Shown in pieces: positions 14,918-22,846 of a stretch of 64,000 nt of DNA. Each line of letters starts with the position of its first letter. The stretch's first letter is position 1. The stretch comes from Ideonella sp. (GTDB lineage Bacteria; Pseudomonadota; Gammaproteobacteria; Burkholderiales; Burkholderiaceae_C). The position numbers and the translations under genes are program-made. Below the pieces are notes generated by a model. The model had not been told where the DNA came from and did no database searches. It saw only the letters and a list, made by a program, of their open reading frames with translations. The stretch is taken from the NCBI GenBank assembly GCA_015075165.1, contig JABTUY010000007.1, positions 183,139-247,138 of the forward strand, given 5' to 3'.

Positions 14918-16540
14918 TCAGGCCGCCTCGCGTTGTGCAACGACCCGCTGGCCGATGTTCCACGGCAGCAGTTCCACGATGCGGTTGATCGGGTGATCGG
15001 CGATGCGCTCGAACACCTCACGCAGATACGCCTCGGGATCGAGCCCGTTGAGCTTGGCCGTCTCCACCAGGCTGTAGAGCGCCGCGGCACGCTGGCCACC
15101 GGCGTCGGAGCCGAAGAACAGGTAGTTCTTCCTGCCAAGCCCGACCCCGCGCAGCGCGCGTTCGGCGGCATTGTTGTCGATCTCGATGCGCCCGTCGTCG
15201 CAGTAGCGTGTCAGCGCCTTCCAGTGCGCGAGCGTGTAGCCGATGGCCTGCCCCAGATCGGACTTGATCGACACGCGCGCGAGCGTCTCGCGCAGCCACG
15301 CATGCAAGTTCTCGAGCAGCGGCGCTGCGCGTTGGAGACGTTCTCGGCGTCGCTCATCGGGCGCTCGGCCGCGGATGTCGGCCTCGATCTCGTACAGCTT
15401 GGCGATGCGCTGCAGGGCCTGCTCGGCCACCGAGCCCGGGGTGCGCTTTTGCGCCTCGTACACGTCCCAGTAGTACCGCCTCGCGTGGGCCATGCAGGCT
15501 GCGTGCACGACACGCCCGCTGTCATAGATCTTGTCGTAGCCGCAGTAGGCATCGGCCTGCAGAATGCCGCGGTAGCGCTCGAGGTGTTCGCGCGGATGCT
15601 CGCCGCCGCGATCGGGCGAGTACTGGAACCACACCGCCGGCGCATCCTCGCTGCCGCAAGGTCGATCGTCGCGCACGTACACCCACAGCCTGCCGATCTT
15701 GGTCCGACCGCGCCCGGGATCGAGCACCGGCACCGGCGTGTCGTCGGCGTGCACCTTGGTGCCGGCCAGCGTGTAGCGGCCCAGCGCCGCCGCAAGAGGA
15801 TCGATCAACTTGTCGCCTTGGTCCACCCAGCCGACCATTGTCGAGCGGTCGATGTCCACGCCGTCGCGCGCATAGATGCGGCTTTGGCGGTACAGCGGCA
15901 GGTGGTCGCAGTACTTGGCCACCATCACGTGCGCCAGCAGCGCCGGCCCGGGCAGGCCGCGCACAATCGGACGACTGGGCGCCAGCGCCTGGAAGATGCC
16001 CTCGCAGCGCACGCATGCGAGCTTGGGGCGCACATGACGGATGACCTTGAAGCGCCCGGGCACGTATTCGAGTTGCTCGGCCACGTCCTCGCCGATCTGG
16101 CGCAGCTTGCCGCCGCATTCGCTGCAGGCGCACGGCGCGTCGGCCGTGTATCCCTTGGGATGATGAACCTGCGTCTCGCGCGGCAGGTGCTCGGGCAGCT
16201 TGCGATCGCGCCGCGGCTTGCGCGACTTCGTGTTGGGCGGCAGCGCGGGGCCCGCCTCAGCAGCCTTGGGCGCTTCAGTGCTGATGAACGTGAGCTGCGC
16301 GTCGAGCTGTTCGCTGGAACGCCCGTATTGCTCACGCACGCGGCGTGCCAGCTGCAGCTTGAGCTTGTCGACCATGTGCTTGAGTAGCGCCACTTCGGCG
16401 TCGCGCTCGGCGATCACGCGCAGCAGCGCGTCGATGGTCAGGGGCGTGTCGGGTAGGCTGGGCACGAACAGCACTGTGCCCGCCGCCTCGTGCGCTGCGC
16501 CATCAGGGTCGCACCGGAGGCGTTCGCATCCAGTGCTCAC
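14918..16540 (-). CDS. tnpC: IS66 transposase TnpC (DDE)
   Basis: 540 residues from GTG 16540, whose last bases overlap the tnpB stop (GTGA). Domain order: N-terminal leucine-zipper-like helix (IDALLRVIAERDAEVALLKH), zinc-binding domain (CACSECGGKLRQIG, CVRC), then the DDE catalytic domain with HADDTPVPVLDPG, LQADAYCGYDKIY and the E in NAAERALRGVGLGRKNY. It ends with the IS66 C-terminal motif (VERIADHPINRIVELLPWN-like, seen as RIADHPINRIVELLPWN). Length is normal. It catalyses strand transfer of the element. The gene appears intact. Confidence 0.95.
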   Translation of the reverse strand: MSTGCERLRCDPDGAAHEAAGTVLFVPSLPDTPLTIDALLRVIAERDAEVALLKHMVDKLKLQLARRVREQYGRSSEQLDAQLTFISTEAPKAAEAGPALPPNTKSRKPRRDRKLPEHLPRETQVHHPKGYTADAPCACSECGGKLRQIGEDVAEQLEYVPGRFKVIRHVRPKLACVRCEGIFQALAPSRPIVRGLPGPALLAHVMVAKYCDHLPLYRQSRIYARDGVDIDRSTMVGWVDQGDKLIDPLAAALGRYTLAGTKVHADDTPVPVLDPGRGRTKIGRLWVYVRDDRPCGSEDAPAVWFQYSPDRGGEHPREHLERYRGILQADAYCGYDKIYDSGRVVHAACMAHARRYYWDVYEAQKRTPGSVAEQALQRIAKLYEIEADIRGRAPDERRRERLQRAAPLLENLHAWLRETLARVSIKSDLGQAIGYTLAHWKALTRYCDDGRIEIDNNAAERALRGVGLGRKNYLFFGSDAGGQRAAALYSLVETAKLNGLDPEAYLREVFERIADHPINRIVELLPWNIGQRVVAQREAA

Positions 16541-16902
16541 GCCGCGATCTGCGGCGGCTGCAGCGTCGCAGGCTGCCAGGTGCGTTGCGGCATGCGCCAG
16601 TCGATGCCCTCGAGCAGCATCGACAGCTGCGCCGGCGTCAGCGACACGGCACCGCTGTCCGCCTGTGGCCAGACGAAGCGGCCTCGCTCCAGGCGCTTGG
16701 CGAACAGGCACAGACCCTGGCCGTCGAACCACAGCACCTTGATGATGTCGCCGCGCCGACCGCGGAAGACGAAGAGGTGGCCGCTAAACGGGTTCGCCGC
16801 GAGTGCGGTCTGCACCATCGCAGCCAGGCCATCGAAGCCGCGCCGCATGTCGGTGTGACCTGCGGCCAGCCACACGCGCGTGTTCGTCGGCAGTCCAATC
16901 AT
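16537..16902 (-). CDS. tnpB: IS66 accessory protein TnpB
   Basis: 121 residues, ATG 16902 overlapping the tnpA stop (ATGA). It shows the full IS66 Orf2 signature: VWLAAGHTDMRRGFDGLAAMVQ, HLFVFRGRRGDIIKVLWFDGQG, LCLFAKRLERGRFVWP. TnpB is required with TnpA for IS66 transposition, although its biochemistry is not well defined. Intact and of normal length. Confidence 0.95.
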   Translation of the reverse strand: MIGLPTNTRVWLAAGHTDMRRGFDGLAAMVQTALAANPFSGHLFVFRGRRGDIIKVLWFDGQGLCLFAKRLERGRFVWPQADSGAVSLTPAQLSMLLEGIDWRMPQRTWQPATLQPPQIAA

Positions 16903-17297
16903 GCGATCGCCTTCAGCGTCTGCAGCACGCAGCGCACGTTGGCTTCATCGACCGCACCGCGCAGCCGCACGCGTGCGCCGCCGAGGTCGATCTCGATGAC
17001 GCCCGCGGGCACCGGCACGTTCGCGGGCACGCTCGGCCAATCGCTCGCAACCGCTGCCGCCGGCGCCACCTTCACCGGCAACAGCACAGCCCGCGCAGCA
17101 CCATGATCGTGCCTGCCCTTGGCCGCGCGCAGATGCTCGCGTCGCCACCGGAACAGCATGTTCGTATTGACGCCGTTCTCCAGTGCGATCCCCGACACAG
17201 AGGCGCCAGGTTGCAGGCTGCGCTCAACGAGATCGCGTCTGAACGCCTCCGCGTGCCGACGACGCGCGCGCTTGGCTTGTGTGTCTTGCTTCGACAT
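16899..17297 (-). CDS. tnpA: IS66 accessory protein TnpA (helix-turn-helix)
   Basis: 132 residues from ATG 17297. IS3/IS66-type helix-turn-helix: RRRHAEAFRRDLVERSLQPGASVSGIALENGVNTNMLFRWRREH contains the usual Q-P-G-x-S-V-x-x-I-A pattern. The C-terminal half ends with VIEIDLGGARVRLRGAVDEANVRCVLQTLK, typical of IS66 Orf1. Presumed DNA-binding subunit. First gene of the tnpABC operon; an upstream ATG at 17324 is possible. Confidence 0.93.
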   Translation of the reverse strand: MSKQDTQAKRARRRHAEAFRRDLVERSLQPGASVSGIALENGVNTNMLFRWRREHLRAAKGRHDHGAARAVLLPVKVAPAAAVASDWPSVPANVPVPAGVIEIDLGGARVRLRGAVDEANVRCVLQTLKAIA

Positions 17298-17421
17298 GGT
17301 GTGCACCTGTTGCGCTAAGTGCACACCGTCCTTCGGCGAGCACGATCGGCGATCGTGCTCATACAGTGGTTCGACTTCCAGAGGGCCTCAGTCACCCGCT
17401 TACGCTTCGGGCAACCGGGGG

Positions 17422-17450
17422 TTGACTGCACCGTTTTGTGTAGCTACATT
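17422..17450 (+). promoter_or_regulatory. Promoter and palindromic operator of brnTA
   Basis: TTGACT (17422-17427), 17 bp, TACATT (17445-17450): a good sigma-70 promoter. The perfect palindrome TGTAGCTACA (17439-17448) overlaps the -10 box, as expected for BrnA autorepression. The -10 box ends 5 bp before the GTG start, again implying a leaderless mRNA. The promoter lies downstream of the IS66 insertion and was not cut by it. Confidence 0.65.
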
Positions 17451-17455
17451 AATGC

Positions 17456-17728
17456 GTGCGCTTCGAGTTCGACCCCGCGAAGGACAAGCTCAATCGCTCC
17501 CTGCACGGGTTGTCGCTCCATGCGGCGGCGGAGTTGGCGTGGGACGAGGCGCTTGTTTGGGTCGATGAGCGCTTCGCTTACGACGAACTGCGCATGGTTG
17601 GTCTGGTGCCCAGTGGCGACAGGCTCTACTACGTGGCGTTCGTGGATCGAGGCAACTTACGGCGTGTCATCAGTCTGCGCTATGCGGATCGCACAGAGGT
17701 GAAGCACTATGTCAACAACGCCCCGTAA
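17456..17728 (+). CDS. brnT: BrnT-family toxin (cassette 15)
   Basis: 90 residues from GTG 17456. BrnT signature: RFEFDPAKDKLNRSLHGLSLHAAAELAWDEALVWVDERFAYDELRMVGLV, then LYYVAFVDRGNLRRVISLRYADRTEVKHYVN. BrnT is a RelE-fold ribonuclease that stops translation until bound by BrnA. It overlaps brnA by 20 bp. With the IS66 element removed it is the first gene of the last cassette. Confidence 0.9.
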   Translation: MRFEFDPAKDKLNRSLHGLSLHAAAELAWDEALVWVDERFAYDELRMVGLVPSGDRLYYVAFVDRGNLRRVISLRYADRTEVKHYVNNAP

Positions 17729-18023
17729 ACGCACCTTGGTCATGCCATCTGCGGAAGAGAACCGCAAGATCGTAGCCGCGGCCAAGGCAGATCCAGATGC
17801 CAAGCCCCTTACCAAGACTCAGCTGAAGGCAATGGTCCCGCTTAAGGCGCTTCGCGGACGGCCACGCTCAATGAATCCAAAACAGCTGGTCTCGATTCGA
17901 TACAGCCCCGAAGTACTGGAGTACTTCAGACGCACAGGTGAAGGGTGGCAAGCGCGCATGGACGGTGTTCTCAAGGCGTACGTGAGCAGACAGAGCACAC
18001 GCCGTTCACGCAAAGCGACCTAA
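17709..18023 (+). CDS. brnA: BrnA-family antitoxin
   Basis: 104 residues from ATG 17709. It has the BrnA ribbon-helix-helix end: RGRPRSMNPKQLVSIRYSPEVLEYFRRTGEGWQARMDGVLKAYV, preceded by a Lys/Ala-rich toxin-binding region. It neutralises BrnT and should repress the brnTA promoter through 17439-17448. The TAA stop is inside the inverse core ACCTAAC of the following attC. Confidence 0.9.
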   Translation: MSTTPRKRTLVMPSAEENRKIVAAAKADPDAKPLTKTQLKAMVPLKALRGRPRSMNPKQLVSIRYSPEVLEYFRRTGEGWQARMDGVLKAYVSRQSTRRSRKAT

Positions 18024-18082
18024 CCCTTTGCACCCGACGGCCTACGGCTGGCTGCGCCCGCTTCTGCAGGCGGGTGAACTCC
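18018..18082. other. Truncated attC at the end of the array
   Basis: Inverse core ACCTAAC (18018-18024) and the familiar interior up to GGGTGAACTCC are present, but the following bases (ATAACCATTCC) contain no GTTRRRY core. The cassette array stops being recognisable here. Confidence 0.8.
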
Positions 18083-18152
18083 ATAACCATTCCTGCGAAC
18101 CCGGAACGGCCTCGCGGCCGGTGAGTTCGAACTTCAGGTCACGGCAACTTCG

Positions 18153-18467
18153 ATGCTCATCGCTCTGATCTTCGTGGCGGCGGCATCCCTGCCCGCGGCG
18201 GCCCTGTTCGCGGTCTACTGCTATGTTCGCCACAGGCGCGCTGCCGCGCCGGCGCAGTGCGTTCATCTGCTCGTGTTCATCGTCAAGGTTCTGCTTGTCG
18301 GCCTTGCCGCATACATGGTGGGCGGCGCTCTCGGCATCGGTGCGCTCTGTTGGTCTCGCTCCGCCGGCAATCTGTGCGGGCTGCCAGGTGCTGTCGTGGT
18401 CGCTCCGCTTTGTGCGTCGCTCGGCATCGCGGTTGCCGCGTGGCGTCTGACGGCCAGGGCAGGATGA
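18153..18467 (+). CDS. Small membrane protein, unknown
   Basis: 104 residues from ATG 18153. Three hydrophobic segments: LIALIFVAAASLPAAALFAVY, VHLLVFIVKVLLVGLAAYMVGGALGIGAL, and GAVVVAPLCASLGIAVAAW, with a basic loop (VRHRRAA) after the first. Probably an inner-membrane protein; no family recognised. It lies 70 bp beyond the broken last attC, so it could be the remains of a former cassette gene. The bases 18085-18130 look loosely palindromic but carry no core. Its stop overlaps the next start (ATGA). Confidence 0.5.
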   Translation: MLIALIFVAAASLPAAALFAVYCYVRHRRAAAPAQCVHLLVFIVKVLLVGLAAYMVGGALGIGALCWSRSAGNLCGLPGAVVVAPLCASLGIAVAAWRLTARAG

Positions 18468-19129
18468 CGGTTGCCTCGCGAGCCGAGCCTCCAAGACGCA
18501 TGCCCTGCTTGCTCGACCACATCGTCGTCGTCGCTCAATCGCTTGCCGATGGCGCGGACTTCGTTGAACGCTCGCTCGGCACCGCGCCTGGGCCGGGACG
18601 CAGGCACGCCCACATGGGTACCCACAACTTGCTCCTGTCGCTGGGGGCCTCTGTGTATCTCGAGGTGGTCGCCATCGATCCCGGCGCTGGGCCGATCGGC
18701 CGACCGCGTTGGTTCGGCTTGGATCGGATTCCTGCCGGGACGAAGCCTCGGCTGGCCGCGTGGGTGGCGCGAACGGATGCGATCCAATTGCATGCGCATC
18801 CGGAGCTCGGGCGTGTGGAGACGATGGAGCGCGAAGGGCTCACCTGGCACATGACGATGACGATCGAAGGAGACGCCCCGCTGTGTGGTGCCGCGCCACT
18901 GCTCATTCAGCGTGAAACCACCCATCACCCGGCCTCGAAGCTGCCGGACCTGGGGTTCCGACTCCAAGGCTTGCATATACGCCACCCCGATCCGGCAAGC
19001 GTTGCGCAACTGCTCGCCCGGATCGAGCTCGCGGCGAAGCCGGAGGTGGCAGTTGAAGAGGGTGCTGTAGTGTCTCTGGTCGCCCGGATCGCAACACCAT
19101 CGGGAGTCATGACGCTCGGTGCGAGCTAA
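18464..19129 (+). CDS. Glyoxalase-like (VOC) domain protein
   Basis: 221 residues from ATG 18464, or 209 from the more family-like ATG 18500 (MPCLLDHIVVVAQSL). It has the glyoxalase-like pattern of PF13468 proteins: LDHIVVVAQSLADGADFVERSLGTAP, HMGTHNLLLSLGASVYLEVVAIDP, and a late LPDLGFRLQGLHIRHPDP. Two beta-alpha-beta-beta-beta modules are expected, but the second metal-ligand set is weak and no substrate can be named. The start at 18464 overlaps the upstream stop. Confidence 0.8.
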   Translation: MTVASRAEPPRRMPCLLDHIVVVAQSLADGADFVERSLGTAPGPGRRHAHMGTHNLLLSLGASVYLEVVAIDPGAGPIGRPRWFGLDRIPAGTKPRLAAWVARTDAIQLHAHPELGRVETMEREGLTWHMTMTIEGDAPLCGAAPLLIQRETTHHPASKLPDLGFRLQGLHIRHPDPASVAQLLARIELAAKPEVAVEEGAVVSLVARIATPSGVMTLGAS

Positions 19130-19338
19130 CATACTTGTCGACCGGTGTGACCATATTCAACGGCCCATGCGCCATCGTGGCAAAGGCCGTCATCAGGCCG
19201 TCGGTCGAAACGGCGATCGCGCGAGCGGACCCCGAGCAGCCTCGGCAGGCTGACCAGCCATGCCCGCCCGGCTTCGTGGACGGGAATCTGCGGCACAATC
19301 GCACCGGCCTTGGGGGTACAGGAGTGGGCAACATCGCA

Positions 19339-19680
19339 ATGGCGTGGAGGAGCGTGCGGCGCCCGCTGATGGCGGTGTCGCTGTGTTGCGTCGGCCCGTC
19401 GATCTGGGCGAGCACGGGCACGCCCTTCTCAGCGCAGGTGCAGGCGCATCGGGATGCGATGGCGCGCAGCGAAGCCGTGGCCAACCGGGCTGCGCGCGAG
19501 TGCGCCCGCCTTGGCGCGGGCCCTGCGATGGACGATGCTCGCTGCGTCGCCTGGCGACTGCATCAACGCCAGCGTGCCGATCGGGCACGCGCCGAGGCCT
19601 GCGCAGGGGCCACCGAGCCGCCTGCCATTGCGTTGGTCGCCCGTTGTGTGCTCGGCGGGCTGACCGATAGCGCTGCCTGA
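19339..19680 (+). CDS. Hypothetical exported protein
   Basis: 113 residues from ATG 19339. The first 32 residues look like a signal peptide (basic MAWRSVRRP, then LMAVSLCCVGPSIWA) with possible cleavage after WAS. The mature part is Ala/Arg-rich, helical and has four cysteines (CARL, CVAWR, CAGA, CVLGG) that could pair in the periplasm. No family recognised. The same frame is open upstream to 19135 but without sensible sequence. Confidence 0.45.
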   Translation: MAWRSVRRPLMAVSLCCVGPSIWASTGTPFSAQVQAHRDAMARSEAVANRAARECARLGAGPAMDDARCVAWRLHQRQRADRARAEACAGATEPPAIALVARCVLGGLTDSAA

Positions 19681-19746
19681 CGCGGCACGTCGTGTGGCAA
19701 CGGCAACGCTGCTCGATTCGCGCCGCCTGCGGTCACTGCCCGTCCG

Positions 19747-20343
19747 ATGACCATCGCGCCGGCCACCGCGTTGACGATTCGCCCGCTGACGGCGGCGTCG
19801 CAGGCTGACTTCCTGCGCTTCTTCGACGGCCCGGCGTTTGCCGACAACCCGCGCTGGGCGTCCTGCTATTGCCAGTTCCCGCACGTGGATCCTTCCAGGG
19901 GGGTCTGGAGCGAACGCACGGCCGAGCAGAACCGTCCGGCCGCGTGCGAGCGCATCGCGTGCGGCCGCATGCAAGGGTTGCTGGCCTACCGTGGCGATGA
20001 AGTGGTCGGCTGGTGCAACGCCGCGCCGCGGGCGCTGCTCGAGGCCTTCGCCGACGAACCCGACCCCGGTGCGCAGCGACTTGGCCAGATCACCTGCTTC
20101 GTGGTCGCCCAGCCGCACCGGCGCGCCGGTGTGGCGCGCGCGCTGCTCGACGCGGCGTGCGAGCACCTGCGCGAGCAGGGCCTGTCGCTGGCCGAGGCGC
20201 GGCCGTCGCGCAAGGCCGCGAGCGATGCGCAGCATCACCAGGGGCCGCTGTCGCTGTACCTCGCGGCCGGCTTCTCGGTGCACCGCGAGGACGACGACGG
20301 CACGGTCGTCGTCCGGCGCGCTCTGGAAAGGATGCCTCGATGA
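19747..20343 (+). CDS. GNAT-family N-acetyltransferase
   Basis: 198 residues from ATG 19747. GNAT core: VVGWCNAAPR (strand 4), ITCFVVAQPHRRAGVARALLDAACEHLREQG (acetyl-CoA pyrophosphate loop, here HRRAGVA in place of the R/Q-x-x-G-x-G/A consensus), and LYLAAGFSVHRED near the end. The N-terminal FDGPAFADNPRWASCYCQF is shared with a GNAT subfamily of unknown acceptor. The stop overlaps the start of the next gene (ATGA), so the two are translationally coupled. Confidence 0.88.
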   Translation: MTIAPATALTIRPLTAASQADFLRFFDGPAFADNPRWASCYCQFPHVDPSRGVWSERTAEQNRPAACERIACGRMQGLLAYRGDEVVGWCNAAPRALLEAFADEPDPGAQRLGQITCFVVAQPHRRAGVARALLDAACEHLREQGLSLAEARPSRKAASDAQHHQGPLSLYLAAGFSVHREDDDGTVVVRRALERMPR

Positions 20344-20741
20344 AGACGAATCCCAAGGCGCTCGAGGCCTGGCACCGGCTGGTGCGCACGCAAGACAGCG
20401 CCGGCCTGCTCGAGCTGCTGGCCGACGACGCGGTGTTCCATTCACCGGTGGTGCACACGCCGCAGCGCGGCCGCGCGCTCGCCCACTGGTACCTGGCGGC
20501 GGCGTTCCGGGTGTTCTTCAACGAGCGCTTTCGCTACGTGCGCGAGCTGGTCGACGGCGCGCATGCGGTGCTCGAGTTCGAGACCGAGATCGACGGCGTC
20601 GTGGTCAACGGCGTCGACATGATCACGTGGAACGAGCAGGACCGCATCGTCGACTTCAAGGTGATGCTGCGGCCGCTGAAGGCGATCAACATCGTCCACC
20701 AGCAGATGGCGCGCATGCTCGAGGCGTCCAAGCGCGCCTGA
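20340..20741 (+). CDS. SnoaL-like (NTF2-fold) protein
   Basis: 133 residues from ATG 20340. NTF2-like pattern: LEAWHRLVRTQDSAGLLELLADDAVFHSPVV, AHWYLAAAFRVFF, AVLEFETEIDGVVVNGVDMITWNEQDRIVDFKVMLRPLKAI. These small cone-shaped folds include isomerases, hydrolases and binding proteins; nothing visible fixes which. Coupled to the upstream acetyltransferase by a 4 bp overlap and followed 10 bp later by the DUF167 gene, so the three probably form an operon. Confidence 0.85.
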   Translation: MKTNPKALEAWHRLVRTQDSAGLLELLADDAVFHSPVVHTPQRGRALAHWYLAAAFRVFFNERFRYVRELVDGAHAVLEFETEIDGVVVNGVDMITWNEQDRIVDFKVMLRPLKAINIVHQQMARMLEASKRA

Positions 20742-20751
20742 AGGGGCGGCC

Positions 20752-21009
20752 GTGGCGGGCGGCGCGCGCGACTCGTTCGTGATCACGGTGCGCGCCAAGC
20801 CGCGCTCGCCGGTGAGCGTGCTCGAGCCGGCCGGCGGCGATGGCGTGTGGGTGGCACGGTTGCGCGCGTCGCCGGTCGATGGCGAGGCCAACGCCGAGCT
20901 GGTTACGCTGCTGGCACGGCACTTCGGTTGCGCGCGCTCGGCGGTCGAGGTGATCACCGGCGCGTCGGCGCGGCTGAAGCGGGTGCGGATCGCGGCGCCG
21001 CGGTCGTGA
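20752..21009 (+). CDS. DUF167 (YggU-like) protein
   Basis: 85 residues from GTG 20752. Clear DUF167 pattern: VRAKPRSPVSVLEPAG, VARLRASPVDGEANAELVTLLARHFG, VEVITGASARLKRVRI. Widely conserved, small alpha/beta protein of unknown role. Third gene of the 19747-21009 run. Confidence 0.92.
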   Translation: MAGGARDSFVITVRAKPRSPVSVLEPAGGDGVWVARLRASPVDGEANAELVTLLARHFGCARSAVEVITGASARLKRVRIAAPRS

Positions 21010-21045
21010 GCGCGGGGTGCGACCAAAGAGGGTGCGCGTGCCGAA

Positions 21046-21300
21046 TCAGGGCAGGTCGCGCGCTTCGCGTGCCAGCGCCTGCAGGCACGGCAGACACAAG
21101 CAGCGGTCGTAGCGCACGCGCAGCACGGCCAGCGTGGCAGCGCCCAGCGGCACGGTGCCGCAGGCGCAGGGCTCGGGGTCGTGGCGGCCGCAATGAAACG
21201 CCGCGCCGCAACGCGGGCAGCGGTCGCGGCTGACGGGCGGCGCAGCGCCGGCGTTGCCAGCATCGCCGCCGTTGCGCGGCAGCCGCCGAGCGTCAGCCAC
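21046..21300 (-). CDS. Cysteine-rich CWC-family protein
   Basis: 84 residues from ATG 21300. Six cysteines in the pattern CPRCGAAFHCG, CACG, CLCLPCLQALA define the small Cys-rich CWC family, presumably metal-binding; its function is unknown. It overlaps the 3' end of matB by 8 bp on the same strand and may be read with it. Confidence 0.85.
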   Translation of the reverse strand: MADARRLPRNGGDAGNAGAAPPVSRDRCPRCGAAFHCGRHDPEPCACGTVPLGAATLAVLRVRYDRCLCLPCLQALAREARDLP

Positions 21301-22846
21301 CGAACAGGCCCTGGTGCTGCTGGCGCAGCAGATTCTTCTGCACCTTGCCCATCGTGTTGCGCGGCAGCTCGTCGGCCACGAACACGCGCTTGGGCACCTT
21401 GAAGTGGGCGATGCGGTCTTTCAGTGCGGCGGCGATCGCGGCGCCATCGGGCGCGGCGCCGGGCTTGGGCACGACCACTGCCACCACCGCCTCGCCGAAG
21501 TCGGGGTGCGGGACGCCGATCACCGCCGATTCGGCCACGCCGGGCAGCTCGTTGATCAGGCCCTCGATCTCGGCCGGGTAGACGTTGTAGCCGCCGCTGA
21601 TCACCAGATCCTTGCTGCGGCCGACGATGGTGACGTAGCCGCGCTCGTCGATGTGGCCGACATCGCCGGTCTTGAACCAGCCGTCGGCGGTGAACTCCTC
21701 GGCCGTCTTCTCCGGCATGCGCCAGTAGCCGCCGAACACGTTGGGGCCGTTGACCTCGATGCCGCCGATCGCGCCGGCGGCGCACGGCGCGCCGTGCTCG
21801 TCGCGCACACGCACGCCGACGCCCGGCAGCGCGAAGCCCACCGTGCCGCGGCGGCGCTCGCCGTCGGCGGCGCGGTAGGGGTTGCTGGTGAGCATCACCG
21901 TCTCGCTCATGCCGTAGCGCTCGAGAATCGTGTGGCCGGTGCGCTCGCGCCACGCATCGAAGGTTTCCACCTGCAGCGGCGCCGAGCCCGAGATGAACAG
22001 GCGCATCCGCGCGCAGGCCGCGCGCGTGAGCGTGGGCTCGGCAAGCATGCGCGTGTACAGCGTCGGCACGCCCATGAACACGCTGGCCTCGGGCAGGCGT
22101 GCGATCACGCCCTTCGCGTCGAAGCGTGCGAACCAGATCATCCTGCTGCCGTTGAGCAGCGCGCCGTGCGAGGCCACGAACAAGCCGTGCACGTGGAAGA
22201 TCGGCAGCGCGTGGATCAGCACGTCGCCGCCTTCGTCGGCGCGGCGCCAGCCCCAATACTCGTGCAGCACGCGCGCGTTGCTCAGCAGGTTGCCGTGGCT
22301 CAGCATCGCGCCCTTGCTGCGGCCGGTGGTGCCGCTGGTGTAGAGGATCGCGGCCAGCTCGTCGGCGCGCTTGAGCGCCGGCGTGTGCTGCTCGCTCATC
22401 AGCGCGGCGCGCTCGAGCAGGCTGCCTGAGCGGTCGTCGCCGAGCGTGAAGACGTTGCGGGTGCCGAGGCGGAACGCCAGCCGCGAGATCCAGGTGAAGT
22501 GCTTCGGCGCGCACACCACCACCGCCGGTTCGGCGTCGCCAATGAAGTATTCGATCTCGTGCCGCTGGTAGGCGCTGTTCAGTGGCAGGTAGACGTAGCC
22601 CGCGCGCTGCACCGCGAGGTACAGCATCAGTGCCTCGACGCTCTTGTCGGTCTGCACCGCGACGCGCGAGCCCTCGGGCAGCGCCAGCGACGCCAGCAGG
22701 TTGGCCAGCATCGCGGTGCCGCGCTCGAGGTCGCGCCACGTGTAGCGCAGCGGCGCGCCGGGGCCGTCGGCGGTTTCGATCGCGGTGGTGTCGAGGTCGG
22801 CCGGAAAGGCCGCGCGCAGCGCGGCGAAGATGCTGGCGTTGCTCAC
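21293..22846 (-). CDS. matB: Malonate--CoA ligase
   Basis: Activates malonate to malonyl-CoA with ATP in the cytosol. 517 residues from GTG 22846; the frame stays open to 22915, but the extra 23 residues are not conserved-looking. Adenylate-forming motifs: LYTSGTTGRSKGAMLSHGN (A3), YGMSETVMLTSNPY (A5), GWFKTGDVGHID (A7), RSKDLVISGGYNVYPAEIE (A8), and PRNTMGKVQKNLLR with the catalytic lysine (A10). The malonyl-CoA synthetase reading, rather than a fatty-acyl ligase, rests on length, HALPIFHVHGLFV, and the divergent TRAP transporter plus matA at 32.5 kb. The 299 bp gap to the transporter must hold both promoters; none is convincing. Confidence 0.88.
   Translation of the reverse strand: MSNASIFAALRAAFPADLDTTAIETADGPGAPLRYTWRDLERGTAMLANLLASLALPEGSRVAVQTDKSVEALMLYLAVQRAGYVYLPLNSAYQRHEIEYFIGDAEPAVVVCAPKHFTWISRLAFRLGTRNVFTLGDDRSGSLLERAALMSEQHTPALKRADELAAILYTSGTTGRSKGAMLSHGNLLSNARVLHEYWGWRRADEGGDVLIHALPIFHVHGLFVASHGALLNGSRMIWFARFDAKGVIARLPEASVFMGVPTLYTRMLAEPTLTRAACARMRLFISGSAPLQVETFDAWRERTGHTILERYGMSETVMLTSNPYRAADGERRRGTVGFALPGVGVRVRDEHGAPCAAGAIGGIEVNGPNVFGGYWRMPEKTAEEFTADGWFKTGDVGHIDERGYVTIVGRSKDLVISGGYNVYPAEIEGLINELPGVAESAVIGVPHPDFGEAVVAVVVPKPGAAPDGAAIAAALKDRIAHFKVPKRVFVADELPRNTMGKVQKNLLRQQHQGLFGG

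Larger units (their letters stand above)
14304..17403 (-). mobile_element. IS66-family insertion sequence with passenger gene (3100 bp)
   Basis: Terminal inverted repeats begin GTGAGCGTGCGAC at the left (14304) and GTAAGCGGGTGAC at the right (reading inward from 17403); both continue to a shared GGCCCTCT. An exact 8 bp target duplication, GCTTCGGG, flanks the element (14296-14303 and 17404-17411), the length expected for IS66. It encodes tnpA, tnpB, tnpC and one extra gene, all leftward. It is inserted at the head of cassette 15. Confidence 0.95.
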
